A stretch of 64,000 nucleotides of DNA from Paenibacillus sp. PastM-3. GTDB lineage: Bacteria; Bacillota; Bacilli; Paenibacillales; Paenibacillaceae. The notes beneath the pieces are model-generated. The model was not told the DNA's origin and did not search any database. It saw nothing but the letters and a program-made list of their open reading frames with translations. Below are positions 26,483 through 35,318 of this stretch, piece after piece (the stretch's first letter is position 1; the number at the start of each line of letters is the position of its first letter). A program made the position numbers and the translations under genes. The stretch lies in the NCBI RefSeq assembly GCF_029893965.1, contig NZ_JARXXP010000004.1:248001-312000 (forward strand). Direction: 5' to 3'.

Positions 26483-26511
26483 ATTATATTCAAATTTGAA
26501 TAGGGTAGCAA
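26483..26511 (-). promoter_or_regulatory. Promoter with palindromic operator for the efflux/PadR operon
   Basis: On the minus strand, TTGCTA (complement of 26506-26511), 17 bp and a perfect TATAAT (complement of 26483-26488). The spacer and -10 are covered by a perfect 16-bp palindrome, TATTCAAATTTGAATA (26487-26502). A repressor bound there would exclude RNA polymerase. Confidence 0.8.
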
Positions 26512-26594
26512 CCATTATTTTTGCGGCATTTAGTAGAGAGTATAGACTTATTGGCAGGGATGTATGCGGAAGTGACAGGGGTAGAGCTCTCAGC

Positions 26595-26648
26595 AAAAAA
26601 AGCCGGCCGGAGGAGGCGATGTACTACATCGCTTCATTTCCGGGCCGG
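26595..26648 (-). terminator. Terminator overlapping the 3' end of the GGDEF/HD-GYP gene
   Basis: Read on the minus strand, CCGGCCCGG pairs with CCGGCCGG, with an inner GCGATGTAGTACATCGC hairpin that contains the stop codon. A T7 run follows. Confidence 0.75.
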
Positions 26649-28462
26649 GGCTCTCTGGATTCAATATAGTTAATAAAAAGCTCCGTAAGCTCAGGGTCGA
26701 ACTGGCTTCCGGCGCAGGCACGCAGCTCAATGACCGCTTCTTCAAACGATTTGGTCGGCTGGTATGGCCTTTCTGTGGTCATTGCATCAAATGAATCAAT
26801 GATGGTCAGCATCCGGCAGAGGCGGGGAATCTCCTCGCCCTTGAATCCGTAAGGATAACCTTTACCGTCGTAGCGTTCGTGGTGCAGCTCGATGTATGGG
26901 GCCAGCTCCTTGAACTTGTCGTTGGTCAGCGCCATTTTTTTGCCCCAGGTGACATGCCATTTCACCATCTCCCATTCCTCGGGCGCAAGCTTGTCTGTCT
27001 TGTTGAGAATGCTCCAGGGTATCTCCAGCTTGCCGATGTCATGAATAAGCGCACCGAGCGTGAAATTTCTTTTGGATATAGCATCCATGTCGAGTATTTC
27101 GCTGATATCCATTGCATAACGGAAGACACGCTTGGAGTGGCGGAAGGTCTCCATGTCCTTGTACATGAACAGGTTGAGCTGCTGCTCGATATCCCGCACG
27201 TCCTGGCTGAAGTCCAGCTCCTGTTCCAGCGGCGAATGTTCTCCATAAGTGTGTACTGTGTTCTTGCCCTGGCGTTTGGAATAGTAGAGCGCCTGATCGG
27301 CATGGTCGACGAGCTGCGATTTGTCGTGGATGTCGCTGCTGCTGGCAGCAATACCGGCAGAAAAGGCGAGGCAGCCGAGCGGAAAAATCTCAACGCCGTC
27401 TAAGCGGCTGTTGTTGAGCTTTTTGCGCAGCTGGTCGATGAAGGTATGGGCCTGGAGACTGTCGTAGCCGGGCATGAGCAGCGTGAATTCCTCACCGCCG
27501 TAACGGGCGGCAATGGTGCCGGACTTCAGGGACTCTGTCTTTAGCAGCTCTCCGACAAAAGAGATCAGCTTGTCCCCCTGAAGATGCCCGAAATGATCGT
27601 TATATTTTTTGAAGTCGTCAAGGTCGATCATGGCCAGCGACAAAGGCGTGCCCGATGACCTTGATTTCTGAATTTCCTGTTCCAGAACCTCCTCGAAGTA
27701 GCTGTGATTGAACAATCCGGTCCGCTGGTCGGTGTTGGCCCGTTCCTCGATGCTGCGGTACATGGAGAACAGCTTTTTGAAGGATTGGCAGAGCAGTACT
27801 GCCAGGCACATAAAGAGCAGCAGTCCGAGAATCTGATTGTGGTAGACCAGCACAGTCAATACGAGGGAAAGCACTAAAGTGCACAGATAGACGAATACCG
27901 AATCCTTTATCATTCCTTTGATGGTCTCGTAAAGTGTAGCTCTATATAAAATATAATAGTACAGGACGACAAGCAGAGTGTTGGAAGCAAAATAAACGGT
28001 CAACACAAGGAGATAATTGAATAATTGGGTGTTAATGAGCGCACCGGGGTTTCCTCCGAGGTACTGGAACAGAGCAGCAGATACAGTGATCATAATGCAG
28101 TAGATGGAGAAATTAGTAAGGTGCTTCCACCAGCGCGTGCCCCGGTCAATAATGGTGAAGAAAATGCAGTTCAACAGCAGCACGGTCAGGGTGAAGGCGG
28201 GGCCGAATATAAAAATACAGGCGAGATAAACCGAAGAATCCATCGACTGCTCATTGCCTTCCGGAGGGAGCTGGATCATAAAGAAGTTGAGGACAAGACA
28301 GGCGCTGGTCATTGCATAAACCCAGACCCAGGTGGACGTGGAGTAGTGCAGGAACTCAAAGCGGTTCGTATATGAAAAAAGTCCCATGCCAATCAGGCAG
28401 ACGGACAGTGCATACATGTGGCCAGAATCCAACGTTGCGGCAAAAGGTTTAAGTTTAGACAT
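26624..28462 (-). CDS. Membrane GGDEF / HD-GYP c-di-GMP turnover protein
   Basis: 612 residues. The N-terminal third holds about seven hydrophobic helices (about 15-230). A GGDEF domain follows (about 240-395) with active-site motif RYGGEEF and YNDHFGHLQGDKL; no RxxD inhibitory site is visible before it. The C-terminal HD-GYP domain (about 420-600) is intact: HDIGKLEIP and HHERYDGKGYP. The protein could both make and break c-di-GMP. It lies about 8 kb from the c-di-GMP riboswitch of sinI. AGAGGGG precedes the ATG. Confidence 0.93.
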   Translation of the reverse strand: MSKLKPFAATLDSGHMYALSVCLIGMGLFSYTNRFEFLHYSTSTWVWVYAMTSACLVLNFFMIQLPPEGNEQSMDSSVYLACIFIFGPAFTLTVLLLNCIFFTIIDRGTRWWKHLTNFSIYCIMITVSAALFQYLGGNPGALINTQLFNYLLVLTVYFASNTLLVVLYYYILYRATLYETIKGMIKDSVFVYLCTLVLSLVLTVLVYHNQILGLLLFMCLAVLLCQSFKKLFSMYRSIEERANTDQRTGLFNHSYFEEVLEQEIQKSRSSGTPLSLAMIDLDDFKKYNDHFGHLQGDKLISFVGELLKTESLKSGTIAARYGGEEFTLLMPGYDSLQAHTFIDQLRKKLNNSRLDGVEIFPLGCLAFSAGIAASSSDIHDKSQLVDHADQALYYSKRQGKNTVHTYGEHSPLEQELDFSQDVRDIEQQLNLFMYKDMETFRHSKRVFRYAMDISEILDMDAISKRNFTLGALIHDIGKLEIPWSILNKTDKLAPEEWEMVKWHVTWGKKMALTNDKFKELAPYIELHHERYDGKGYPYGFKGEEIPRLCRMLTIIDSFDAMTTERPYQPTKSFEEAVIELRACAGSQFDPELTELFINYIESREPRPGNEAM

Positions 28463-28543
28463 GAGGACCCCTCTTTACGTTATCAAAATATTCCTTTGTA
28501 CATAATAATAGTTTTAGGAACAAATGAATAGCGTAATGTAAAG

Positions 28544-28569
28544 AAACAGGCGGAAATACCCGCCTGTTT
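28544..28569 (-). terminator. Terminator after the DUF5317/small-peptide genes
   Basis: AAACAGGCGG/CCGCCTGTTT with a 6-nt loop, followed on the minus strand by a T-rich tract. It separates the small-peptide gene from the GGDEF/HD-GYP gene. Confidence 0.7.
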
Positions 28570-28581
28570 CGCGTGAAACTT

Positions 28582-28692
28582 TTATAGTCCGCCAATCTTA
28601 TAGCCCGAAGTCAAAGCGATAACTACTGAAGCTACGATAATAGCGTTGATCGCAAGACGGGAATATTTGATGCCTTCCAGTTTCTTTTTCAC
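28582..28692 (-). CDS. 36-residue single-TM membrane peptide
   Basis: A short open frame starting MKKKLEGIKYSRL and continuing into one hydrophobic helix (about 12-28), ending SGYKIGGL. GTG 28692 has a strong AGGGAGGG site. It follows the DUF5317 gene by 35 bp and ends at a clear terminator. It is below the usual cut-off for gene calling and has no known function. Site, position and hydrophobic pattern support translation. Confidence 0.7.
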   Translation of the reverse strand: MKKKLEGIKYSRLAINAIIVASVVIALTSGYKIGGL

Positions 28693-28727
28693 AGTGTAGC
28701 CCTCCCTTCCTAGAGTCAATTAGCGGC

Positions 28728-29315
28728 TTATCCCTGCACATCAGGCTGAGGCTTCCCGGTTGTGGCGGCAGGTGTCATGATGTTGACTATGAACAGGAAA
28801 ATGCCGAAGTTCATCACTACATCACCAATGCTGATAGCCTGCGTACGCGGATAAGGGCTGGACAGCGGGATAATGTCGCCCAGAAAGGCAAGACGGGTCG
28901 AGGCATCAAGTAAATAATGCTTGGTCACTGCATCGCCGCTTCTCAGCATCTCCAGGTAGATCGGGTCCAGGACGGACGCCGCCTCGTAAGATACCGGCAT
29001 TCTCCCTCCGTTGACAAGCATAACCAGAAAATTCAGGAATACGCCTATCATAATCAGCCAGAATCCTTTGTTGTGCCGGTTCAACCATAAAAAAATCAGC
29101 CCCACCACATACACAGCGATATAAATATATCCGCTGGCTGCGGCTACAGTGGACGACCGCTCCTGAATATAAAACATGAAAAATTGGAATACCAGCAGCA
29201 GCGGGAAGATCCAGCCTGACTTCAGCCGGATATTGCTGAACTGGACGAGGCCGTGTTTCAAGCCGCCTCTGAACAAGCCGACAATCAAACCGATAATAAT
29301 GCCATCGTAAACCAT
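28728..29315 (-). CDS. DUF5317 integral membrane protein
   Basis: 195 residues with about five TM helices. The NGGRMPV motif after the fourth helix is the signature of DUF5317. The C-terminal part (LDASTRLAFLGDIIPL and AISIGDVVMNFGIFLF) also fits. The function of the family is unknown. It is followed by the 36-residue peptide and then the GGDEF/HD-GYP gene, all on the minus strand. It is divergent from csoR. Confidence 0.85.
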   Translation of the reverse strand: MVYDGIIIGLIVGLFRGGLKHGLVQFSNIRLKSGWIFPLLLVFQFFMFYIQERSSTVAAASGYIYIAVYVVGLIFLWLNRHNKGFWLIMIGVFLNFLVMLVNGGRMPVSYEAASVLDPIYLEMLRSGDAVTKHYLLDASTRLAFLGDIIPLSSPYPRTQAISIGDVVMNFGIFLFIVNIMTPAATTGKPQPDVQG

Positions 29316-29419
29316 TAAGCCTACCTGCCTCTGAATAAAATATGTAAAAATTTACTGTGCTTCTGGATAGTTCGCTGACATTTAATAAAAATCCTTTTTT
29401 TCTCATAAAAAACTTCTCG

Positions 29420-29440
29420 ACATACCCCTTGGGGGTATGT
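29420..29440. promoter_or_regulatory. CsoR operator upstream of csoR
   Basis: Inverted repeat ACATACCCC/GGGGTATGT around a TTG centre, the classic GC-rich core with AT flanks bound by CsoR. It lies 40 bp before csoR. Confidence 0.88.
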
Positions 29441-29479
29441 TAAGCTGAATTTGCAGCCAGGATACGGGGAGGTATGTAG

Positions 29480-29821
29480 ATGGCACCTAAGGAAGAGAAG
29501 CAGTCTCCTGCAGCCTGCGACAGCAGCTGTCATACACCGGGTGAACGCAAGAGCCATCATTCAGAGGAGTTCAAGAATGGACTGGCTACCCGTCTTAACC
29601 GGATTGAAGGGCAGATCCGCGGAATCAAGGGCATGATTGAGCGCGATACCTATTGCGATGATGTGCTTAATCAGCTGGCAGCCGTACAGGCTGCGCTTGG
29701 CGGAGTCGGAAAGCTGCTGCTCGAAGGGCATATGCGCAGTTGTATTGTGGAGCGGATCGAGGCCGGAGAGCATGAGGTTATCGACGAGCTGCTGATTACG
29801 GTCAACAAGCTCATGAAATAG
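29480..29821 (+). CDS. csoR: Copper-sensing repressor CsoR
   Basis: A 113-residue all-alpha repressor. The Cu(I) ligands Cys59, His84 and Cys88 are present (DTYCDDV and GHMRSCIVE). The N-terminal extension carries two more Cys and several His (AACDSSCHTPGERKSHH), which might extend metal binding. Copper releases it from DNA and derepresses the copper genes. ATG 29480 follows GGGGAGG. First gene of the csoR-copZ-copA group. Confidence 0.95.
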   Translation: MAPKEEKQSPAACDSSCHTPGERKSHHSEEFKNGLATRLNRIEGQIRGIKGMIERDTYCDDVLNQLAAVQAALGGVGKLLLEGHMRSCIVERIEAGEHEVIDELLITVNKLMK

Positions 29822-29869
29822 GGTTTAACAGGTTATTTGCCGCAACAACATTATATAGGAGGGTTTGCC

Positions 29870-30070
29870 ATGTCAAACGTAACTTTAACTGTAGAAGGAA
29901 TGTCCTGCGGACACTGTGTCAGTGCTGTAGAGAAAGCGGTAAGCGGTCTGGGTGCTGCTGCCAAAGTGGACCTGCAGGCCAAGAAAGTGGCAGTGGAGTA
30001 TGACGAGAGCAAAGTAAGCCTGAACACTATTAAAGAAGCCATTGAGGATCAGGGATACGACGTGGTGTAA
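29870..30070 (+). CDS. copZ: Copper chaperone CopZ
   Basis: 66 residues forming one heavy-metal-associated domain with the Cu(I)-binding motif GMSCGHC. It carries copper to CopA and CsoR in the cytoplasm. ATG 29870 follows TAGGAGG; the upstream in-frame ATG has no site. It lies 48 bp after csoR. Confidence 0.96.
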   Translation: MSNVTLTVEGMSCGHCVSAVEKAVSGLGAAAKVDLQAKKVAVEYDESKVSLNTIKEAIEDQGYDVV

Positions 30071-30152
30071 GCCGGATTCCGGCAATAAAGGCCTGGAGCA
30101 GGGACCCGTTAGAAGGTCTGGTGGCATCCATGCCTTTTATTTTTCAAAGTTT

Positions 30153-30171
30153 TATACCCTTGGGGGGTATA
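30153..30171. promoter_or_regulatory. Second CsoR operator, upstream of copA
   Basis: TATACCC/GGGTATA around a TTGGG centre, the same design as the csoR site. copA therefore has its own copper-controlled promoter. Confidence 0.85.
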
Positions 30172-30187
30172 TGGAGGTGTTTGGCAA

Positions 30188-32641
30188 ATGGAAAAGAGTT
30201 CAGAAGCAGGAATGCAGCAGGCTACGCTGCAGATTACAGGCATGACCTGCTCCGCCTGCGCGGCCCGGATTGAGAAGGGGCTGTCCCGGATGGAGGGGGT
30301 ATCGCGGGCCAATGTGAACCTTGCGCTGGAGCAGGCAACGGTCGGTTTCGATCCTGCGGTTGCCGCTCTGCCGCAGATTGAGGAGAAAATCCGTTCCCTT
30401 GGCTACGATACGATTAAGGAATCGGCGGATTTTGATATTACGGGCATGACCTGCGCCGCCTGCTCGGCCCGGATCGAGAAGGTGCTTGGCCGGATGCCCG
30501 GGATTGCATCGGTCAATGTAAATCTGGCGCTGGAGACGGCGCATGTGGAATATTCGCCGGGCAATATCAGCACGGCGGATATTATGGAGAAGGTCAGCAG
30601 TATCGGCTACAAGGCCTCACTGAAGCAGGACCGCCGGGAGACGGCGGACCAGCGCGGCCAGGAAATTGTACGCAAGCGGAATAAGTGGATCATTTCAGCG
30701 ATTCTGTCCTTTCCGCTGCTGTGGGCAATGGTCGGCCACTTTAGCTTTACCTCATGGATTCCGACTCCTGATCTGCTGATGAATCCCTGGTTTCAGCTTG
30801 TGCTCGCCACACCAGTGCAGTTCATTATCGGCTGGCAGTTCTATGTAAGTGCCTATAAGGCGCTGAAGAACGGCAGCGCCAATATGGATGTGCTGGTTGT
30901 GCTGGGCACCTCTGCAGCTTATTTTTACAGCTTGTATCTGACCATAGATTCGCTCGGGATGAGCGGAATGAACCACTCTGTCGATATGTATTATGAAACG
31001 AGCGCTGTCCTGATCACGCTGATTCTGGTGGGCAAATGGTTTGAAGCGCTGGCCAAGGGCCGCTCCTCGGATGCGATCCGCAGCCTGATGGGACTGCAGG
31101 CCAAGACTGCGCTTGTCATCCGCGGCGGTAACGAAATAAGCATTTCTATAGAAGAAGTTATTCCTGGTGATATTGTACTGGTGAAGCCGGGCACGAAGAT
31201 TCCTGTGGACGGCCAGGTGCTGGAAGGCCTGTCTTCCGTAGATGAATCCATGCTGACAGGTGAGAGCATCCCGGTGGAGAAGAAGCCGGGTGATTCGGTA
31301 ATCGGAGCCACAGTCAATAAGAACGGAATGCTGAAGATTGAGGCCCGTAAGGTAGGCCGCGATACCGCCCTGGCGCAGATCATCCGGGTGGTGGAAGAAG
31401 CTCAAGGTTCCAAAGCGCCGATCCAGCGGATTGCCGATGTTATTTCCGGTATTTTTGTGCCGATTGTTGTTGCTATCGCGGTTCTGACCTTCTTCATCTG
31501 GTACCTCTGGGGGGCACCCGGACAGTTTGCCGATGCACTGGAAAAAGCGATTGCCGTGCTTGTCATTGCCTGCCCTTGTGCTCTTGGGCTGGCAACGCCG
31601 ACCTCGATTATGGCCGGCTCGGGCCGGGCGGCCGAATTCGGGATACTGTTCAAGGGCGGTGAGCATCTCGAGGCTGCGCAGGATATCCGGACCGTTGTGC
31701 TGGATAAGACCGGCACGGTAACCAGCGGGAAACCTGTGCTTACAGATATCCTGACCACGACCGGAATTCCGGCTCACGGCAAGGAGCTGGCGGAGAACCG
31801 GCTGCTGGCGGTTACTGCGGCTGCCGAGAAGCTCTCGGAGCATCCGCTTGCCGAGGCTATTGTGACCGGAGCAACCGCGCGCGGCCTGGCGTTGCCGGCG
31901 GCAGCGCAATTCCAGGCTGTACCGGGCAGGGGTATTTCGGCGGTAGTCGACGGAGCGGCTGTTCTGGTTGGAACCCGCCGGATGATGGAGGAAAGCGGGG
32001 CAGATACAGGCCCGTGGAGCCAGCTGATGAGAAAGCTGGAGCAGGAGGGCAAGACAGCGATGCTGGTATCCGTGGACGGCGGCATTGCGGGAATCGTAGC
32101 TGTGGCCGATACGATCAAGGACACTTCGAAGGCAGCCGTAGCCAGACTGCATGAAATGGGCATTGAGGTCGTCATGATTACCGGCGACAATAAACTGACT
32201 GCTGAAGCTATCGCACAGCAGGCCGGCATCCGCACTGTGCTGGCGGAGGTGCTGCCCGAAGGCAAGGCGGCAGAAATCCGCAGGCTGCAAAGCGGCGGCG
32301 TGAAGGTGGCGATGGTCGGCGACGGGATCAATGACGCTCCAGCGCTGGCTACGGCCGATACCGGGATGGCCATCGGGACCGGTACGGATGTTGCGATGGA
32401 AGCGGCGGATATTACGCTTATGCGCGGCGACCTGTTGAGCATTCCCGATGCCATACTGATGAGCCGCCGTACAATGCGTAATATTAAGCAGAATTTGTTC
32501 TGGGCGCTCGCTTACAATACAATTGGGATACCGATAGCCGCACTGGGCTTTCTGGCGCCGTGGCTCGCAGGAGCGGCGATGGCCTTCAGCTCCGTGTCGG
32601 TTGTACTCAATGCGCTGCGGCTGCAGCGGGTGAAGCTGTAG
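30188..32641 (+). CDS. copA: Copper-exporting P1B-type ATPase
   Basis: 817 residues. Two N-terminal HMA domains carry GMTCSAC and GMTCAAC. The membrane CPC site is [12 protein letters not shown]. The actuator has LTGES, the phosphorylation site is DKTGT, followed by SEHPLAEA (the His-Pro of P1B pumps) and the hinge [10 protein letters not shown]. Eight TM helices are expected. It pumps Cu(I) out of the cytoplasm, fed by CopZ. GGAGGTG lies 8 bp before the ATG. Confidence 0.97.
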   Translation: MEKSSEAGMQQATLQITGMTCSACAARIEKGLSRMEGVSRANVNLALEQATVGFDPAVAALPQIEEKIRSLGYDTIKESADFDITGMTCAACSARIEKVLGRMPGIASVNVNLALETAHVEYSPGNISTADIMEKVSSIGYKASLKQDRRETADQRGQEIVRKRNKWIISAILSFPLLWAMVGHFSFTSWIPTPDLLMNPWFQLVLATPVQFIIGWQFYVSAYKALKNGSANMDVLVVLGTSAAYFYSLYLTIDSLGMSGMNHSVDMYYETSAVLITLILVGKWFEALAKGRSSDAIRSLMGLQAKTALVIRGGNEISISIEEVIPGDIVLVKPGTKIPVDGQVLEGLSSVDESMLTGESIPVEKKPGDSVIGATVNKNGMLKIEARKVGRDTALAQIIRVVEEAQGSKAPIQRIADVISGIFVPIVVAIAVLTFFIWYLWGAPGQFADALEKAIAVLVIACPCALGLATPTSIMAGSGRAAEFGILFKGGEHLEAAQDIRTVVLDKTGTVTSGKPVLTDILTTTGIPAHGKELAENRLLAVTAAAEKLSEHPLAEAIVTGATARGLALPAAAQFQAVPGRGISAVVDGAAVLVGTRRMMEESGADTGPWSQLMRKLEQEGKTAMLVSVDGGIAGIVAVADTIKDTSKAAVARLHEMGIEVVMITGDNKLTAEAIAQQAGIRTVLAEVLPEGKAAEIRRLQSGGVKVAMVGDGINDAPALATADTGMAIGTGTDVAMEAADITLMRGDLLSIPDAILMSRRTMRNIKQNLFWALAYNTIGIPIAALGFLAPWLAGAAMAFSSVSVVLNALRLQRVKL

Positions 32642-32669
32642 CCGGCGGCAGGAATAAGGAGCGATAACA

Positions 32670-33449
32670 ATGAGTGATGAACAAAAGGTTGCGGCAGGCA
32701 GTCCGGACAACGAGACCCTATCGCTGTTAATGAAGCATGCTTCGGTCCGCCAGTACCTGGATACCCCTGTAAGTGATGAGCAGCTTGCCGCCATTATCGG
32801 CGCGGCGCAAATGGCTTCCACTTCCAGCAATGTGCAGGCTTACAGCGTGATTGCTGTTACTGACACTGTACTAAAGGCGCAGCTCTCGGCTTACTCCGGC
32901 AATCAGGCTTATATTGAGCAGTGCCCGGTGTTTCTGGTGTGGTGCGCCGATCTCTACCGGCTGAAGGAGACCGTGCGCCCGCATCTGGGTGATGCAGAGA
33001 CCTGCGAAGACACGACAGAGAATCTGATCGTCGCCACCGTTGATGTTGCTCTTGCTGCACAGAATGCGGCGGTTGCTGCAGAGTCCCTTGGGCTCGGTGT
33101 TGTCTACATCGGCGGGATCCGCAACAACAGCGCCGCCGTATCCGAACTGCTCGGCCTGCCTGAGCTGGTCTATCCTGTATTCGGCATGTGCCTGGGCACT
33201 CCGGCCGGAGAATCCGGCCTGCGTCCGCGGCTGCCGTTATCTGCAGTACTGCATTACAACGGCTATGATAAGGAGAAAACAGCGGCCCAGGTTGCGATCT
33301 ACGACAAGGTAAGCAGTGACTACATGCATAAGCGGACCGGCGGACAGAGCAGCACCCCGTGGTCGGCTATGATGGCCAAGCGGCTTGCCGAGCCAGCGCG
33401 CCTGCACATGAAGGATTATCTGCAGGAGAAGGGCTTTATGAAGCGGTAG
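32670..33449 (+). CDS. NADPH-dependent flavin oxidoreductase (NfsA/NfrA-type nitroreductase)
   Basis: 259 residues. The FMN-binding start is HASVRQYLDTPV, followed by AAQMASTSSNVQAYSVI, and the C-terminal part has the NfsA-type arm ending in LHMKDYLQEKGF. It reduces nitro compounds, quinones or flavins with NAD(P)H. It begins 28 bp after copA and has its own terminator, so it may be read through from the copper promoter. A role in copper stress is speculative. Confidence 0.9.
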   Translation: MSDEQKVAAGSPDNETLSLLMKHASVRQYLDTPVSDEQLAAIIGAAQMASTSSNVQAYSVIAVTDTVLKAQLSAYSGNQAYIEQCPVFLVWCADLYRLKETVRPHLGDAETCEDTTENLIVATVDVALAAQNAAVAAESLGLGVVYIGGIRNNSAAVSELLGLPELVYPVFGMCLGTPAGESGLRPRLPLSAVLHYNGYDKEKTAAQVAIYDKVSSDYMHKRTGGQSSTPWSAMMAKRLAEPARLHMKDYLQEKGFMKR

Positions 33450-33507
33450 GCTGCTGCGGTTTCAGGGCGACTTCTGCGGGGACCGCAGAGATAGGCAGAT
33501 TTATATT

Positions 33508-33550
33508 AAAAGCATGGTGTACCGGTGCTGCCGGGGGCCATGCTTTTTTT
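33508..33550 (+). terminator. Terminator after the copA/nitroreductase unit
   Basis: AAAAGCATGG/CCATGCTTTT with a long GC-rich loop and a T7 run. Confidence 0.8.
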
Positions 33551-33670
33551 GTACTGGCACAATAGAACTCCTACTGCTGGATCAAACCGGAAATGAAAAA
33601 GTCACTGATACGATGCATCTGCATTCAAATTGTGGAAATATGTTACAATCATTAAAAGGAGATGATAATC

Positions 33671-33865
33671 ATGTCTGATTTTTTTAACCCAGGTCCTCCA
33701 GCAGCCAATTCGACTGATCCTGGTGGTCATAAAGCTAACCATGACGTAAACGCCGGCAAATATCACCAAGAGGGTCCTCCAGGTTTTTGGAGGCAGGTTA
33801 CTGATCTTTTGATTGCAGTAGGAATTATAGCCGTTATCATTCTTATTATAATGTGGATATTTTAA
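33671..33865 (+). CDS. Small tail-anchored protein of unknown function
   Basis: 64 residues. A polar, Pro/Gly/His-rich N-terminus (FNPGPPAANSTDPGGHK) is followed by one C-terminal TM helix (about 44-63, VTDLLIAVGIIAVIIL) ending IMWIF. ATG 33671 follows AAAGGAG by 9 bp; the ATG at 33662 abuts the site. It looks like a tail-anchored membrane protein. Base use is more AT-rich than its neighbours. No family recognised. Confidence 0.65.
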   Translation: MSDFFNPGPPAANSTDPGGHKANHDVNAGKYHQEGPPGFWRQVTDLLIAVGIIAVIILIIMWIF

Positions 33866-33964
33866 TAAAATCAGATATATACCGTAGCTTACATCGTTGA
33901 ATGGGAGTATAGTGATCCTAGCCCGCAAGGGTATGATACTTTTCGTATTACTTGGAAAACCAAA

Positions 33965-34006
33965 AAAATCCCTGCCCTCCTGTTTGCACTGGTAGGCAGG
34001 GATTTT
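33965..34006. terminator. Bidirectional hairpin terminator
   Basis: AAAATCCCTGCC/GGCAGGGATTTT with A- and T-rich flanks, between the small protein and the convergent thiamine-transport ATPase. Confidence 0.8.
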
Positions 34007-34061
34007 AAGTATTAAAAGCTTGCATGACGCACCGTTGCCGCCCCAAAGTCCGGCTCTCCGG

Positions 34062-34970
34062 CTACTTCCTGTCCTTGGCCTGCTCCTCCCGCATCCACTG
34101 TGACAGCTGGCGCTTGAGCTGCAGGAATTCAGGCGTATCGGTAATTTCCTCGCGGCGCGGCCGCGGAAACGGAACATCCACGGTATGGAGAATCGAGCCG
34201 GGCCGGCCGGAAAAGACATAAATCCGGCTGGAGAGCAGCAGCGCTTCTTCAATATTGTGGGTGATAAACAGCACGGAGCGGCGGTTCTCCTCCCACAGCT
34301 CCAGCAGCCAGCGCTGCATGTCGCTGCGCGTCAGCGCATCGAGCGCGCTGAACGGCTCGTCGAGCAGCATCAGCTCCTGCGGAGCGAGCAGGGCGCGCAG
34401 AAAAGCGGCCCGCTGCTGCATGCCGCCGGACAGCATGTGCGGGTACGCCTGCTCGAAGCCGCCGAGCCCGACCCGGCCGAGCCAGCGGCGGGCGTTCTCC
34501 CGGGCGGCGGCCAGCGGCTCGCCTTTCAGCTCACCGGCCAGCAGGACGTTGTCCAGGGTGCTGCGCCAGGGAAAGAGCGCGGGCTGCTGCGGCATGTAGC
34601 TGATCTCGCCGCGCTTCCCGGTAACGGTGCGGCCGTTCATGCTCACTGTTCCGGTATCCGGGGCCTCCAGGCCGCCGATGATGTGGAACAGGGTGCTTTT
34701 GCCGCAGCCCGACGGGCCGAGGATAGATACGAACTCCTGCGGCCGGACGGTGAGGGAGACGTTATTCAGCACACGGGTCTCCCTGCGGCCGCGGCCGAAC
34801 GTCTTCGAGATGCCGCTGACCTCAAGCGCCGGAGGCTGGTTCTGCGCGGCGTTGCGGTATGCGGCGTCAGTGCCGAAGGCCGCGAAATCTTGAGCGTTGA
34901 CAGCCCCGCTCCGGTGGCCTGTAGGAATGAAAGGGTCCGATGATTCAACGTTCTCTGTTTGATGAGACAT
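34062..34970 (-). CDS. thiZ: ThiZ-type ABC ATPase of the thiamine-precursor transporter
   Basis: 302 residues of the SsuB/TauB group: Walker A GPSGCGKST, Q-loop MPQQPAL, signature LSGGMQQR, Walker B LMLLDEPFSALD and H-loop FITHNIEEA. About 50 residues precede the usual N-terminus and look disordered. ATG 34970 lies behind a GGAGG. It is the last gene of the TPP-controlled set, but about 350 bp containing a dispersed repeat separates it from the permease. Confidence 0.85.
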   Translation of the reverse strand: MSHQTENVESSDPFIPTGHRSGAVNAQDFAAFGTDAAYRNAAQNQPPALEVSGISKTFGRGRRETRVLNNVSLTVRPQEFVSILGPSGCGKSTLFHIIGGLEAPDTGTVSMNGRTVTGKRGEISYMPQQPALFPWRSTLDNVLLAGELKGEPLAAARENARRWLGRVGLGGFEQAYPHMLSGGMQQRAAFLRALLAPQELMLLDEPFSALDALTRSDMQRWLLELWEENRRSVLFITHNIEEALLLSSRIYVFSGRPGSILHTVDVPFPRPRREEITDTPEFLQLKRQLSQWMREEQAKDRK

Positions 34971-35014
34971 ACAGCATTAACCTCCTTTCCAGTTGTGCTC
35001 ATCGGCAGCCTGAA

Positions 35015-35202
35015 ATTAGTGTGAAAAACGCCAACTAAATTCTCTGAATTCGCCTGAACTCTGAATCTAAGTGGAAAAACGCCATCTAATATTACCGGAA
35101 ATCCTGCTTTCAGGCCAAAGTGGTGAAATTAGGTGGCAAAAATCCAACTAATCCTGATTTTTGGCCGTCCGGGATGCAATTAGGTGGCGAAAATCCAACT
35201 AG
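35015..35202. repeat. Dispersed intergenic repeat, copy A (four hairpin-like units)
   Basis: Four related units of 24-26 nt start at 35015, 35067, 35128 and 35179 (spacings 52, 61, 51). Typical arms are TTAGGTGG and CCAACTAA around an A-rich loop (CAAAAAT or GAAAAACG), so each can form an imperfect hairpin. A second copy with the same spacing is at 47682-47869. The 115 bp to the permease gene show only a degenerate CAAGC/AAGCC-rich stretch. Confidence 0.75.
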
Positions 35203-35318
35203 GCTACCCCGGTTTTGTCCCTAGCCGAACTCAAGCAAGCCAAGCAAGCCAAGCCCGACCGAAGCCCGTCTCAAGCCAGCCCCAAGCCGGTCCCAAAATC
35301 ATCCCAAGCCCACCGGGC

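Noticed and set aside
30752..32830. 692-codon open frame opposite copA
   Set aside because: A shadow of the copA reading frame; low complexity and no start site support.
33602..34252. 216-codon minus-strand frame across the small tail-anchored protein gene
   Set aside because: It overlaps a clear terminator and the thiZ 3' end and has no consistent domain.
35203..35318. CRISPR-like short repeats (CAAGC/AAGCC) upstream of thiX's 3' end
   Set aside because: Repeats are only a few bases, irregular, and without unique spacers; no cas genes are present.
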